Assembly: GCA_023150915.1 (NCBI GenBank)
Contig: JAKLKA010000049.1
Span: 1 to 64,000 of the forward strand
Reading direction: 5' to 3'
DNA length: 64,000 nt
Source of the DNA: Polyangiaceae bacterium
GTDB lineage: Bacteria > Myxococcota_A > Polyangia > Polyangiales > Polyangiaceae
How positions within the stretch are numbered: position 1 is the first letter of the stretch; each line of letters begins with the position of its first letter. Position numbers and translations under genes: made by a program. Below, in pieces: positions 52,071 through 64,000 of the stretch. The notes beneath the pieces are model-generated. The model did not search any database, was not told the origin of the DNA, and saw nothing but the letters and a program-made list of their open reading frames with translations.

Positions 52071-52658
52071 CGCATCGAGCACGAAATCGAGCCGGTCTTT
52101 GCCGAAGAACAGCTCGTCGCCCACGATGCACACCGGCGCGCCGAACACGCCGCGCGAGCGGGCGGCCTCGGTCGCGGCGCGCAGCGCATCTTTCACCTCG
52201 GGCGCTCCCGCGAGGGCGAGCACTTCGGGCGCGCTCTTGCCGAGGGCGGTGAGAAGCTCGGCCAGCACCGATTCGTCCGAGATGTCCCGGTCGTCGACCC
52301 AATACGCCCGAAACACGGCCTCGACCCAGGCGCGCGGCGCGAGCGCCAGCTCGTCGCAGAGCAGCGCGACCCGCAGCGCACCCAGCGTGTTCAGCGGAAA
52401 GCGCGACGGGAACCGAAACGGCACGCCGTGCTTGCGGCTCCAACGTTCGAGGTCCTTCATGCTGGCGGCAGCCTTCTCCGGGGTCGACATGCCCGGGGTC
52501 ATGGGCCCGCCCAAGAGCTTGAACAAGCCGCCCAGGAAGAACGGGCGGTACTCGATGCGGGCACCCGCGCGCTCGGCGACGGCCGGCAGCATCATCGCGG
52601 CGAAATAGGCGTTGGGGCTCGAGAAATCGAAGAACAGTTCTACCGTCTTTTGCGTCAT
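52059..52658 (-). CDS. DsbA-family 2-hydroxychromene-2-carboxylate isomerase-like
   Basis: This 199-aa protein has a DsbA/kappa-GST fold. The start VELFFDFSSPNAYFAAMML gives the active-site Ser instead of the CxxC, as in HCCA isomerases, followed by EYRPFFLGGLFKLLGG, FPSRFPLNTLGALRVAL, and the cis-Pro loop RGVFGAPVCIVGDELFFG. It would be a glutathione-dependent isomerase of an aromatic intermediate, or an oxidoreductase relative. It starts seven bases after the E1 fusion stop, probably in one operon. The true substrate is unknown. Confidence 0.85.
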   Translation of the reverse strand: MTQKTVELFFDFSSPNAYFAAMMLPAVAERAGARIEYRPFFLGGLFKLLGGPMTPGMSTPEKAAASMKDLERWSRKHGVPFRFPSRFPLNTLGALRVALLCDELALAPRAWVEAVFRAYWVDDRDISDESVLAELLTALGKSAPEVLALAGAPEVKDALRAATEAARSRGVFGAPVCIVGDELFFGKDRLDFVLDALSA

Positions 52659-52665
52659 GTGCGTT

Positions 52666-54822
52666 TCAGCGGGTGAGCTCGCGGGCGGCCGCGAGGATTT
52701 CGTTCTCATCGACCAGCACGAGGTTCGCGGCGTCCCCCAGCGGGATGTAGCTGTCGGCGCCGGCGACCCGAGCGAACGGGATCTGCAGCCCGGCATCGAG
52801 CACCGCGGCTGCCAGGGCTTCGGAGACGTTCCCGCTCTTGCGACACTCGTCCACCACCAAGAGCCGACCGCACTCGCGAGCGTGCTCTACGACCTGTCGC
52901 TCCGGAAGCGGCACCAGCCACCGCAGGTCGAGCACGCGTGCGCGCGCGCCGGTCTCTTGCTCGAGGCGCCGGGCTGCGCGCAGGCTCATCCACAGCCCGT
53001 TGCCGTAGGTGGCGATCACCAGATCGCGGGCCTCGGGCCGATAGACGCGGGGCTCGCCGAAAGCTGCGCCGGCGACCGGGGGCAGGGCGGCCCACTCTCC
53101 GTCGCCCTCGGCATGCAAATCGCGCGTGTGATAGAGGGCAATGGGCTCGATCACCACCACCACGCGGCGCGCCTGCTTCGCCAGCGCGAACGCGGTGCGG
53201 TACAGCTCGAGCGCGTCGTCGGCGCGGGCCGGGACGAGCACCGTCACCCCAGGGATGTCGCGGAGCACCGCCAGGGAGTTGTCGTTGTGGAAGTGACCCC
53301 CGAAGCCCTTCTGGTAGGCGAGCCCCGCGATGCGCACCACCATCGGGTTGTCATAGGCCCGGTCCGAGAAGAACTGCATGCTGGCGGCCTCGCCACGCAG
53401 CTGGTCTTCGGCGTTGTGCAGATAGGCCAGATACTGGATCTCTGGCACGGGCAAGAGGCCTGCGGTGGCAGTGCCCAGCGCGAGACCCAAGATGGTCTGC
53501 TCGTCGAGCAGGGTGTTGAACACCCGCAAACGCCCGAACTTGGCGAACAACCCCTTGGTGACGCCGTACACCCCGCCCTTCTTGGCGACGTCTTCGCCGA
53601 ACACCAGCGACTCGGGGTAACGAGCCATGGCTTCGCCGAGCGCGGTGTTGATGCCTTGGGCGAGCGTGAGGCCCTGCGCGGGCAACGCGCTGGCCATGGA
53701 AGCGGCCTCTGCCGCGACCTCGGCACCGACGGGTGAGACCAGCGCGGCCATCACCTGGGCGCGTGTCGAGAGCCGTGGGCGCGTCACCGCCCAGACCGCG
53801 GCCTCTCCGACCCGCGCGGCGCAACGCTCTTGGAGGGCCAGCACCGACGCCGGGTCCATCGCACCGGCGTCGATCAGATCCAGGGCTGCGCACAGCACCG
53901 GATCTCGCAGCTCGGCGGCGTCGATCTCGGCTTGCGGGCGATAGGTGGTGTCCACGTCGCTGCCGGCATGGCCCAACAGCCGCACCGTGCCCAGGTGCAA
54001 GACGGCGGCTCGGCGCGTGCGTCGGCAGTGCTCCACCGCAGCGCGGGCGGTACGGAAGGTCTGGTCGAGATCCGCGCCGTCGGCGCGGAAGTATTCGACG
54101 TGGGGCAGGGCACGGAGGCGGGTCTCGACCCAGCCCTCGGGGGTACGGACGGAGATGCCCAGGCCGTTGTCCTCGCAGACGAACAGCAAGGGCACGGGCA
54201 GGTTCTGGTGCAGCGTCCAGCTGGTCGCGTTGAGCGCGCCGAGGGCGGTCGAGTGATTCAGGCTGGCATCGCCGAAGCTGACCAAGGCGATGGCCGAACG
54301 CGCGTCGGGCAGCGCCACCCCGACGCGTGGCGCGCGCTCGAGAGCGAAGGCGAGCCCCAGCGCACGCGGCAGCTGTGAAGCGATGGTGCTGGTGCTGGGG
54401 ATGATGCCCAGCGGCTTACTGCCGAACACCTTGTGGCGACCGCCGCTGATCGGCTCTTCGCTCGAGGCGATCAGTGACAGCACGATGTCTCGCACCGGAT
54501 CGACTCCGGCGACCTGCCTTGCGCGCTCGACCTGCAGCGCCGCGCTGCGGTAGTGCACGATGCTGGGGTCGTGGGGACCGGTGAGGCGCCCGAGCACGAC
54601 GTTCGCTTCGTGGCCGGTGCTGCAGATGGTGTAGTGGCCGAGCCCCCGTGAGCGGAGCTCGTGGGCACACGTGTCCAGCTCGCGAGCGAGCAGCATCGAC
54701 TCGAGCAAGTCGCGGCCCAGCTCGGGGGGCAGACCCCACTCGGGCCTCGGGGTTCGGGGGTGGTGTGCCCGAACCTGGTCGCGGAACCGACCCACCAGGT
54801 GGCGAGCTCTTTCGAGCGACAT
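52666..54822 (-). CDS. fused 2-oxoacid dehydrogenase E1 alpha-beta
   Basis: This 718-aa protein joins E1 alpha (about 1-350) and E1 beta (about 385-718) of thiamine-dependent 2-oxoacid dehydrogenases. The alpha half has the TPP/Mg motif region SFGDASLNHSTALGALNA and FVCEDNGLGIS; the beta half has QGINTALGEAMARYPESLVF, GEDVAKKGGVYGVTKGL and FGGHFHNDNS. The fused order and length match fused branched-chain or pyruvate-type E1s. No E2 or E3 gene is adjacent, so partners lie elsewhere. The downstream gene is the DsbA-family isomerase. Which 2-oxoacid is used cannot be told. Confidence 0.9.
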   Translation of the reverse strand: MSLERARHLVGRFRDQVRAHHPRTPRPEWGLPPELGRDLLESMLLARELDTCAHELRSRGLGHYTICSTGHEANVVLGRLTGPHDPSIVHYRSAALQVERARQVAGVDPVRDIVLSLIASSEEPISGGRHKVFGSKPLGIIPSTSTIASQLPRALGLAFALERAPRVGVALPDARSAIALVSFGDASLNHSTALGALNATSWTLHQNLPVPLLFVCEDNGLGISVRTPEGWVETRLRALPHVEYFRADGADLDQTFRTARAAVEHCRRTRRAAVLHLGTVRLLGHAGSDVDTTYRPQAEIDAAELRDPVLCAALDLIDAGAMDPASVLALQERCAARVGEAAVWAVTRPRLSTRAQVMAALVSPVGAEVAAEAASMASALPAQGLTLAQGINTALGEAMARYPESLVFGEDVAKKGGVYGVTKGLFAKFGRLRVFNTLLDEQTILGLALGTATAGLLPVPEIQYLAYLHNAEDQLRGEAASMQFFSDRAYDNPMVVRIAGLAYQKGFGGHFHNDNSLAVLRDIPGVTVLVPARADDALELYRTAFALAKQARRVVVVIEPIALYHTRDLHAEGDGEWAALPPVAGAAFGEPRVYRPEARDLVIATYGNGLWMSLRAARRLEQETGARARVLDLRWLVPLPERQVVEHARECGRLLVVDECRKSGNVSEALAAAVLDAGLQIPFARVAGADSYIPLGDAANLVLVDENEILAAARELTR

Positions 54823-54913
54823 GGGGCGGCGAGCCTAGTTCCAGTGCCGGTAGCTCCGCAATCTCGAGGCCTTTGCGCTGGTGCTGGCCGGGGCGCTACG
54901 CTTGGGCGGGACG

Positions 54914-56791
54914 ATGTCCGACCCGTCGGAACCGGAGGCAGAGGGACGACCGACCCATCGTGCCGCCTTGCCCGACGAGCCGACCGAGGTCGACCTTCGC
55001 TCCAAGCGCAGCGCCGAGCCCGCTCTGGTGCGGGATGCGGAGGCCACCGAGACCAGCTCGACCCAGGGCGACGAGGCGGCGCGCGCCGGCAGCGGTATCA
55101 CCAGCGCGACCGGCATGGCCTTCACCCGTGGCGGCGCCGCCAGCGGGGTCACGACCGCGTCGCCGATGATTCTGCGGAGCGAAGAGCACGCCCGCGCCCT
55201 TGCCCTGTTTCGCCTGGTGATCGCCGCGGGCCTGGCCGCGATGGTCGCGGTGTGGCTTCCCGAGCGCGTCTCGCCCGGGCGCTGGCTCGCCACGGTGGTG
55301 ACTGGCGTCACCGTCACGGTGACCAGCTGGCTGCTCTTCGAGTTGCGTGATCCCGAGCGATTCGATTCACGCAAGCTGCTGTTCCAGGGGCTGTGCTGCG
55401 TGGCCTCGATCTTGGCAGTGGTGTTCTACGTGGGGATCTTCTCGCCCACCATCATCGCCATGTACATCGGGATCTACTTCTTCGGTGTGGGCGACTCGCA
55501 GGGTTCGGGCTGGACCATCTTCCTGACCGGGGCGCTGGGGTACCTGGCGCTCTCGGTGGGTGCCATGACCGGGCTGCTTCGGACGGACCAGGCCGTGATG
55601 GCACTGTACGCGCCCGAGCTCCCCAGCATGTTTGCCGTCACCATGGTGTGCCAGGTGCTGTTCGTCGCGACCTTCTGGATGGCGCGGCGCAGCCGGCAGG
55701 CGACGCTGGCCGCCTTCGAGCGACTCGAGCGCGCCACCCGGCAGATCAAGAAGCGCGAGGCGCTGCTGAACGAAGCACGGGCAGAGCTCGATCAAGAGCG
55801 CGCTGCCAAGCAGGGGCGGTTCACCGACCAGCAAGTCGGGAAGTACGCCGTGGGCGAGATCATCGGTCGGGGGGCCATGGGCGAGGTGTATCGCGGCTGG
55901 GAGCAAGGCACCGATCGCCCGGTGGCCATCAAGTTCTTGAGCGCCGCATTGACCGAAGACGTCTCGGCGGTGGAGCGGTTCTTTCGCGAAGCCGACATCG
56001 CCACCCGCGTGGAGTCGAAGCACATCGTGAAGGTGCTGGACCGCGGCGTGGCCGAAGGCGGCTCTCCGTTCCTGGTGATGGAGCTGCTCGAGGGCGCCGA
56101 TTTGGCCCAGATCCTCCGGGAGACGAAGCGGTTCGGCATGGCCGAGGCAATCGATCTCGTGCAGCAGGTGGGGCAAGCGCTGGCCGCAGCCGACGAAAGC
56201 GGAATCGTCCACCGTGACCTCAAACCCCAGAACCTGTTTCGCGTGCAGACCGCCGGCCGCGCCCTCTGGAAGGTCCTCGATTTCGGCGTCTCGAAGGTCA
56301 AGGACGCCGCGAAAGATCTCACCCAAGGCGCTGCCGTGGGCACGCCCAGTTACATGTCACCCGAACAGGCGCGGGGCGCCGCGGTGGATCACCGCGCCGA
56401 CGTGTTCGCCCTGGGCATCGTGGCCTATCGCGTGCTCACCGGGAAGCCGGCCTTCACCGGCCCGGACAGCGCCAGCACCCTGTACAACGTGGCGCACGTC
56501 CAGCCTGCGCGGCCGTCGGACCTGGCAAAGGTCGGTGATGACGTCGAGCGCGCGTTGGCACTTGCGCTGGCGAAGGAGACGGACCGCCGGTTTTCGTCGT
56601 CGATGATGTTCGCGGCGGCACTCACCGACGCGGCCAAGAGTCGCCTGGACGATCGCATCCGGCGGGACGCGGACGCACTGCTCGAGACCCAGCCCTGGGG
56701 CGCCGACGTCTTGCAGGCCTTGAAGGCCGAGAACAAGCGCTGGCGCATCGGCGAGGCCAAGCCGCGAAACAGCCAGCGCCCACCCGGTTGA
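54914..56791 (+). CDS. Ser/Thr protein kinase with membrane N-terminus
   Basis: This 625-aa protein starts with an acidic, low-complexity region (about 1-90), then several transmembrane segments (FRLVIAAGLAAMVAVWLP, WLATVVTGVTVTVTSWLLF, CVASILAVVFYVGIF, IFLTGALGYLALSVGAM, MFAVTMVCQVLFVATF), a coiled-coil, and a C-terminal kinase domain (about 310-580). The kinase has GRGAMGEVYRG (ATP loop), VAIKFL (Lys), HRDLKPQN (catalytic loop), DFGVSKVKD, and GTPSYMSPEQARG (activation segment). The ATG at 54914 is chosen for the RBS GGGCGGG; a GTG-type start further upstream adds no domain. It is convergent with selB, with stops three bases apart. Confidence 0.93.
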   Translation: MSDPSEPEAEGRPTHRAALPDEPTEVDLRSKRSAEPALVRDAEATETSSTQGDEAARAGSGITSATGMAFTRGGAASGVTTASPMILRSEEHARALALFRLVIAAGLAAMVAVWLPERVSPGRWLATVVTGVTVTVTSWLLFELRDPERFDSRKLLFQGLCCVASILAVVFYVGIFSPTIIAMYIGIYFFGVGDSQGSGWTIFLTGALGYLALSVGAMTGLLRTDQAVMALYAPELPSMFAVTMVCQVLFVATFWMARRSRQATLAAFERLERATRQIKKREALLNEARAELDQERAAKQGRFTDQQVGKYAVGEIIGRGAMGEVYRGWEQGTDRPVAIKFLSAALTEDVSAVERFFREADIATRVESKHIVKVLDRGVAEGGSPFLVMELLEGADLAQILRETKRFGMAEAIDLVQQVGQALAAADESGIVHRDLKPQNLFRVQTAGRALWKVLDFGVSKVKDAAKDLTQGAAVGTPSYMSPEQARGAAVDHRADVFALGIVAYRVLTGKPAFTGPDSASTLYNVAHVQPARPSDLAKVGDDVERALALALAKETDRRFSSSMMFAAALTDAAKSRLDDRIRRDADALLETQPWGADVLQALKAENKRWRIGEAKPRNSQRPPG

Positions 56792-56794
56792 GCG

Positions 56795-58729
<1,935 letters not shown>

Positions 58730-58774
58730 GCCGAGAAGGTAGCAACGCCGGCCGCGAGCTGGTAAGCCATGTTC

Positions 58775-58872
58775 GGAAGCGCTTGGTACGCTGGCGCGGC
58801 CCTCGGTCTTCAAAACCGATGGGGCCTCGGTTCATCCCGGGGTCCGGTGGGTTCGATTCCCATGCGCTTCCG
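58775..58872 (+). tRNA. selC: tRNA-Sec (anticodon TCA)
   Basis: The sequence folds as a selenocysteine tRNA. Eight-base acceptor arms are ggaagcgc (58775-58782) and gcgcttcc (58864-58871), longer than in normal tRNAs. An anticodon stem tcggt/accga encloses the loop cttcaaa with TCA at 58810-58812. A long variable arm (roughly 58820-58845) follows, and the T loop is in gttcgattc. The discriminator is G; CCA is not encoded (ccg instead). The length of 98 bases is typical of bacterial tRNA-Sec. It is divergent from selB, and selA is in the same window. Confidence 0.95.
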
Positions 58873-58899
58873 CCGGCTCTGCGCCCCGACGGCGCGTCT

Positions 58900-60432
58900 T
58901 CAGGGCTTCTCGATCCAGACCTCGACGTTGCGGTCGCTGGCGGCACCCGGCCCGTCGGTTCCCGACCAGCCCGCCACGAAGTCCAGGGCACCGAGAGTGC
59001 GGGCTTCGAAGGCGACGGGATCGCCCATCGCCGAGAAGTCCACGTTGGTAGTCTTCAGCATCAGCCAGCCGTTGTCCTGGTCCCAGATCTCGACGATCCG
59101 GACCTGGTGGGGGAAGTCGGCGAGCGCGCTGGTCATCACCTCCCAGAATGCGTGACCACTCGCGGGGCTGACCCACTTGATCCGATTCTGGTGAGAGTGG
59201 CCCACCATGCTGAAGACCACGTTCGGGTAGGCCCCCAAGAGCTCGACCCAGGCCTGCTCGGTCACGGCGTCGGGCTGCTGCTTGCCACCGAGGCCCGTCC
59301 CGTCCCCCAACGAGCTGGTGGCGTGGTGTGACGCCAGGGCCACCCACTTCCCGTCGGTCTTGGCCTGTTCCAGGGCGGGCTTGATCACCACGTCGATGTC
59401 GCCCTGGCGAAGCAGCCCCTCGGAGCCGCCAGTCTCGGCGGCAGTGTCGAGCACCAAGAAGCGCAGTGGTGTCCCCGGGACATCGAAGGTGTAGATGGCC
59501 TTGCCGCTCTGGGTCTGCTCAGGGCCCACGCCGTGACCGCCGGCATCGGCGGCGATGCGCGCCATGATCTCTTTGCGCATCAGCGGGCGGCGCGCCTCGT
59601 CGGGCACCACTTCGCCGGTGACCACCGGGCCGCCCGCTTGGCTCCAGTCGCGCGTGCCGCCGGCGGCGTTTGCGCCGGTGGCCTCGGCCTGCTTGGCGCT
59701 GCTCACCGGCAGGTTGCCCTGGATCAAGATGTCGTGGTTGCCCGTGACCCAGTACCAGGGCATGGCGAGCCCGGGCGCAACCAGCGCGTCTTTGCCGTCG
59801 TTCTCGCCGCCCTTCCGCGGGTCGTCGTCTGCGCCCGAGTCGCACTCGATCGACTCTTTGCCGCTCAACAGCGCCAGCACCCAGTCGACCTCGTTCTGTT
59901 GCGCGCTGTCCGCGTTGTCCCCGCCCAGCAGCAAGAAGTCGATGGGGTCGGCTTGGTGCAGCTCGTTCACGCTCTGGACCGCAGCGTTCAGCATGTGGCA
60001 CATGTTCGCGTCTTGCGGTCGATACGCGCCCGAGAGCGTCCCCGGGCTGTCGAAGGTCGCGAGCCGTGTCGGCGATTCGTCGTCCGCGAGCTGCAGATCG
60101 GGCATGTGCACGAAGCGCGCGACGCGCTTGGCTTTCGCGCCCGCCGCCGGTGGGGTCTTGCCGGGCGGCGTGCGCTTGCCGTGCGCCTCGCCGGGGCCCT
60201 CGACCAGCTCGCCGAACCCTTCTTTCAGCATCGCTGCGCGCTCGCTCGGGTCCGAGGGCTTGCGCGCGTCGGCCGGCTCGCTCACCGCCAAGGCGGGCGC
60301 CAGGGTCACGTCCGTAGTCAGCCGGACGGGCTCTTTGGGGATCCCCCCGCCGCCGCTGCCGCCGTCGTCCGAAGCGCCGCATCCCAGTTGAACCAGGGCC
60401 ACCGCGAGGCCCAGCGAAAGCCCGACGCGCAT
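58900..60432 (-). CDS. metallophosphoesterase lipoprotein
   Basis: This 510-aa protein starts with a lipobox signal (VGLSLGLAVALVQLGC) and a Gly-rich spacer, then a calcineurin-like phosphoesterase domain: FVHMPDLQLADDESP (the usual DxH is here D-L-Q), LLLGGDNAD, TGNHD, LASHH and GHSHQNRIKW. The pattern D-x-Q-x-x-D-x-x-SP with a long N-terminal insertion matches a family of long myxobacterial/actinobacterial metallophosphoesterases (TIGR0376x type, from memory). The Gln may replace a metal-ligand His. The substrate is unknown; it would act outside the cytoplasm, anchored in the membrane. Confidence 0.85.
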   Translation of the reverse strand: MRVGLSLGLAVALVQLGCGASDDGGSGGGGIPKEPVRLTTDVTLAPALAVSEPADARKPSDPSERAAMLKEGFGELVEGPGEAHGKRTPPGKTPPAAGAKAKRVARFVHMPDLQLADDESPTRLATFDSPGTLSGAYRPQDANMCHMLNAAVQSVNELHQADPIDFLLLGGDNADSAQQNEVDWVLALLSGKESIECDSGADDDPRKGGENDGKDALVAPGLAMPWYWVTGNHDILIQGNLPVSSAKQAEATGANAAGGTRDWSQAGGPVVTGEVVPDEARRPLMRKEIMARIAADAGGHGVGPEQTQSGKAIYTFDVPGTPLRFLVLDTAAETGGSEGLLRQGDIDVVIKPALEQAKTDGKWVALASHHATSSLGDGTGLGGKQQPDAVTEQAWVELLGAYPNVVFSMVGHSHQNRIKWVSPASGHAFWEVMTSALADFPHQVRIVEIWDQDNGWLMLKTTNVDFSAMGDPVAFEARTLGALDFVAGWSGTDGPGAASDRNVEVWIEKP

Positions 60433-60532
60433 GCGCCCAGTGTACGTCGAAGAAGGCGGGACGGCGACGCGGCGGTGACCGAGCCGTGGAACGCCGGGGT
60501 AGTGGCGAGAATTGTCGGGTATTGTCTGAGGG

Positions 60533-62172
<1,640 letters not shown>

Positions 62173-62176
<4 letters not shown>

Positions 62177-63369
62177 CCCCGCTCGATCCGTCGACCGCAC
62201 GTCGCGCCTTCCCGGCGCTGTCCCGCGAGTACGTGTTCATGGACAACGCCGGCGGCTCGCAGTGCCTCGGCGCGGTGGCCGACGCCGTGCGATCGTACCT
62301 GCTCGAGCGGAACGTGCAGCTCGGCGCGAGCTACTCGGTTTCGGTCGAGGCAGCCTCCCACGTCTTGGCTGGCCAGACCGCCATTGCACGGCTGGTGGGC
62401 GCCGCCGACCGCCGACAGGTGGTGCTCGGAGCGTCCACCACTCAGCTGCTGGCGAACCTGGCGCGCGCCCTGGCGCCAGGGCTGGGGCCCGGCGACGAGA
62501 TCGTCGTCACCAACGCCGACCACGAGGCCAACATCGGCGCGTTTCGCCGGCTCGAGAGCCAAGGCGTGGTGATCCGAGAGTGGCAGCTCGACCCAGGGTC
62601 CCTCACGCTGCGGCTCGAAGAGCTCGAGCCGTTGCTCGGCCCGCGCACGCGTCTGGTGTGCATGACTCACTGCTCCAACATACTCGGCACGATCCACGAC
62701 GTGAGCGCGGTGGCGCGGTGCGTGCACGCGGCCGGCGCCCAGCTGCTGGTGGACGGCGTGGCGTACGCCCCGCACCGTCAGGTCGACTTCGGCGCGCTCG
62801 GCGCCGACTATTACGTGCTCAGCCTGTACAAGGTGTACGGCCCACACCTGGCGGCCCTGGTGGCGCCCCTTGGGCACCTCGAAGCGCTGGCGAACATCAA
62901 CCACGAGTTCTTGGCGGGCGAGGTGCCCTACAAGCTGCAGCCGGGCAACGTCTGCTTCGAGCTCACCGCCGCCTTGCCGGCGATCGAGGACTATCTGCGC
63001 TCCCTGGGTGGGGGAGACCTGAGTGCCGCCTTTTCGGCGGTCGCCCACCACGAGGCGGCGCTGGCCGAGCGGCTCCTCGGGTTCTTGCGCGCTCGTCGAG
63101 ACGTGACCCTGATCGGCGACCCCAGCTCGGATCCGGGCCGTCGCGTCCCCACCGTCAGCTTTGCCCCCCACGCGAAGGCCCCAGAAGCCGTGGTTCGGAT
63201 CGTCGACGGGATGAACATCGGCATCCGCCACGGCGACTTCTACTCGCGACGCCTGGTCGAGCACCTGGGGCTCCGCGAGCGCGGCGGCGTCGTGCGCGTT
63301 TCGATGGTCCACTACAACACGCTGAGCGAAGTCGATGCTGTGATCGCGGCGCTCGAGCGGGCGCTGTGA
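62173..63369 (+). CDS. class V aminotransferase, cysteine desulfurase-like
   Basis: This 398-aa PLP enzyme begins with FPALSREYVFMDNAGGSQC, has NADHEANIGAFRRLE (His for PLP stacking), MTHCSNILGTIHDV, LVDGVAYAPHRQVDF, and the PLP Lys in LSLYKVYGPH. It ends with the Arg/Thr block of the class V fold. The layout matches a cysteine-desulfurase-like subfamily (TIGR01976-like) of unclear substrate. A catalytic Cys loop like that of IscS/SufS cannot be placed with certainty. Being next to a hybrid kinase and near the selenium genes could suggest a role in sulfur or selenium supply, but this is speculation. It overlaps the kinase gene by four bases. Confidence 0.85.
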
Positions 63370-64000
63370 TCACAGTTTCAAGTCGTCCAAGAGCGCCTTG
63401 CTCGGCGCCGGCATCGCGCCCCGGTGGCTGGCGACGAAGCTGGCGTAGCGGTTGGCCCGCGCGAGCAGCTTGGGCAGCGGGGCGGCGCGGCACAGGTCGA
63501 GGGTCAAGCAGGCCGTGAACGCGTCGCCGGCGCCGACGGCGTCGCCGCTCGGAAGCGCGGCGAAACCCGGGTGTCGCTCGTGGTTGAGGCGGGTGTGGAG
63601 CTCGGCGCCCGCAGCGCCCCGAGTGACGGCGACGACCGCCACCCCGCGGGCGAGCAGCGTCGCCACGGGGTCGTCCACGCCCAGCGCGTCGGCCACCCGC
63701 GAGGCTTCGAGCTCGTTCAGCTTGACCACGCTGGCATGGGCAAGCGCAGCGGCCAGCACCCCGGCGCTCACGTGGGGGGGGCGAAGGTTGAGATCGGCGA
63801 CCCGCAGACAGCGAGGTGGAAGCGCGCCCAGCGCGGTTGCGAGCGCGCCCGACCCGAGCGGGGTGCGCTGAGCGAGGGTGCCGAAGACGAACCCGTCGGC
63901 CTGGCGCAGCTCGGCGACGAGCTCGGGCCCCACCTCGAGGTGGTCCCAGGCCGCCTGCTCGCCGATCCGGAAGCGCGGCTCCCCGTCGACGATTTCGACG
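63370..64000 (-). CDS. PfkB-family carbohydrate kinase (5' end outside window)
   Basis: The N-terminal part lies beyond the window edge. The visible 210 residues include CLRVADLNLRPPHVSAGVL, VVKLNELEASRVADALG, VVAVTRGAAGAELHT, and the C-terminal signature DAVGAGDAFTACLTLDLCR with the catalytic Asp. This is the ribokinase/fructokinase fold. It would phosphorylate a sugar, such as fructose or a 2-keto-3-deoxy sugar acid, with ATP. The frame stays open through 64000 upstream of the GTG at 63933, so the true start is outside. Confidence 0.88.
   Translation of the reverse strand, partial: VEIVDGEPRFRIGEQAAWDHLEVGPELVAELRQADGFVFGTLAQRTPLGSGALATALGALPPRCLRVADLNLRPPHVSAGVLAAALAHASVVKLNELEASRVADALGVDDPVATLLARGVAVVAVTRGAAGAELHTRLNHERHPGFAALPSGDAVGAGDAFTACLTLDLCRAAPLPKLLARANRYASFVASHRGAMPAPSKALLDDLKL

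Overview
The window is about 64 kb of very GC-rich bacterial chromosome. It is gene-dense, with short gaps, many stop/start overlaps (ATGA, GTGA, TTGA) and frequent GTG or TTG starts. Several traits point to a member of the Myxococcota (Polyangia-like): lipoproteins with Gly/Ser/Ala-rich spacers after the lipobox, a Ser/Thr protein kinase with an integral-membrane N-terminus, many multi-domain histidine kinases, a Cys-rich NCGxCG-repeat lipoprotein, and a small KQSLYFP-type ribbon-helix-helix protein. This placement is inference from gene style, not from a marker gene. No insertion sequence, phage, CRISPR array or rRNA was seen, and no gene-free stretch exceeds 300 bases.

Layout. 1-1.4 kb: the 3' end of an unknown gene, a 19-codon ORF and two unknown proteins. 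1.4-4.5 kb (minus strand): a family III CoA-transferase behind a 13-bp-arm palindrome, a SAM methyltransferase and a nucleotidyltransferase-fold protein. 4.5-15.3 kb (minus): a tightly coupled seven-gene operon. In transcription order it encodes a fused indolepyruvate-oxidoreductase alpha/GltD-like/ferredoxin protein, its gamma-type subunit, hydantoinase/ketone-carboxylase A and B subunits, an acyl-CoA dehydrogenase, a B12-binding mutase subunit and a methylmalonyl-CoA-mutase-type large subunit. This is the best candidate here for an undescribed pathway. 15.4-33 kb: a histidine kinase, TerB-like protein, desaturase, secreted GH13 amylase, GAF protein, PhoD-like phosphatase, TM2 protein, KDPG aldolase, S41 protease, alpha/beta hydrolase, a lipoprotein that looks like a degenerate Fam20C/HipA-type kinase, a formylglycine-generating-enzyme-like lipoprotein and a LarA-like protein.

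33-39.4 kb (plus): an aconitase-family enzyme with the swivel domain first, an FKBP isomerase, a chain of DUF1844-type and HtrA proteases, and a sigma factor/putative anti-sigma/exported-protein cassette. 39.4-46 kb: a two-gene sensor system in which one protein ends in a HisKA domain with no ATPase and the next is a complete kinase, then a pair of M16 peptidases (one with the zinc motif, one without). 46-64 kb: an SGNH hydrolase, selenocysteine synthase SelA, the Cys-rich lipoprotein, a wax ester synthase/DGAT, a fused 2-oxoacid dehydrogenase E1, a Ser/Thr kinase, SelB, tRNA-Sec (anticodon TCA), a metallophosphoesterase, a hybrid histidine kinase, a class V aminotransferase and a PfkB sugar kinase cut by the window edge.

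Functionally there are two coherent themes. One is CoA-ester and 2-oxoacid metabolism (the operon, the CoA-transferase, the E1 fusion, aconitase, KDPG aldolase, desaturase and WS/DGAT). The other is selenocysteine decoding (selA, selB, tRNA-Sec), for which no selenoprotein gene and no selD was found inside the window.
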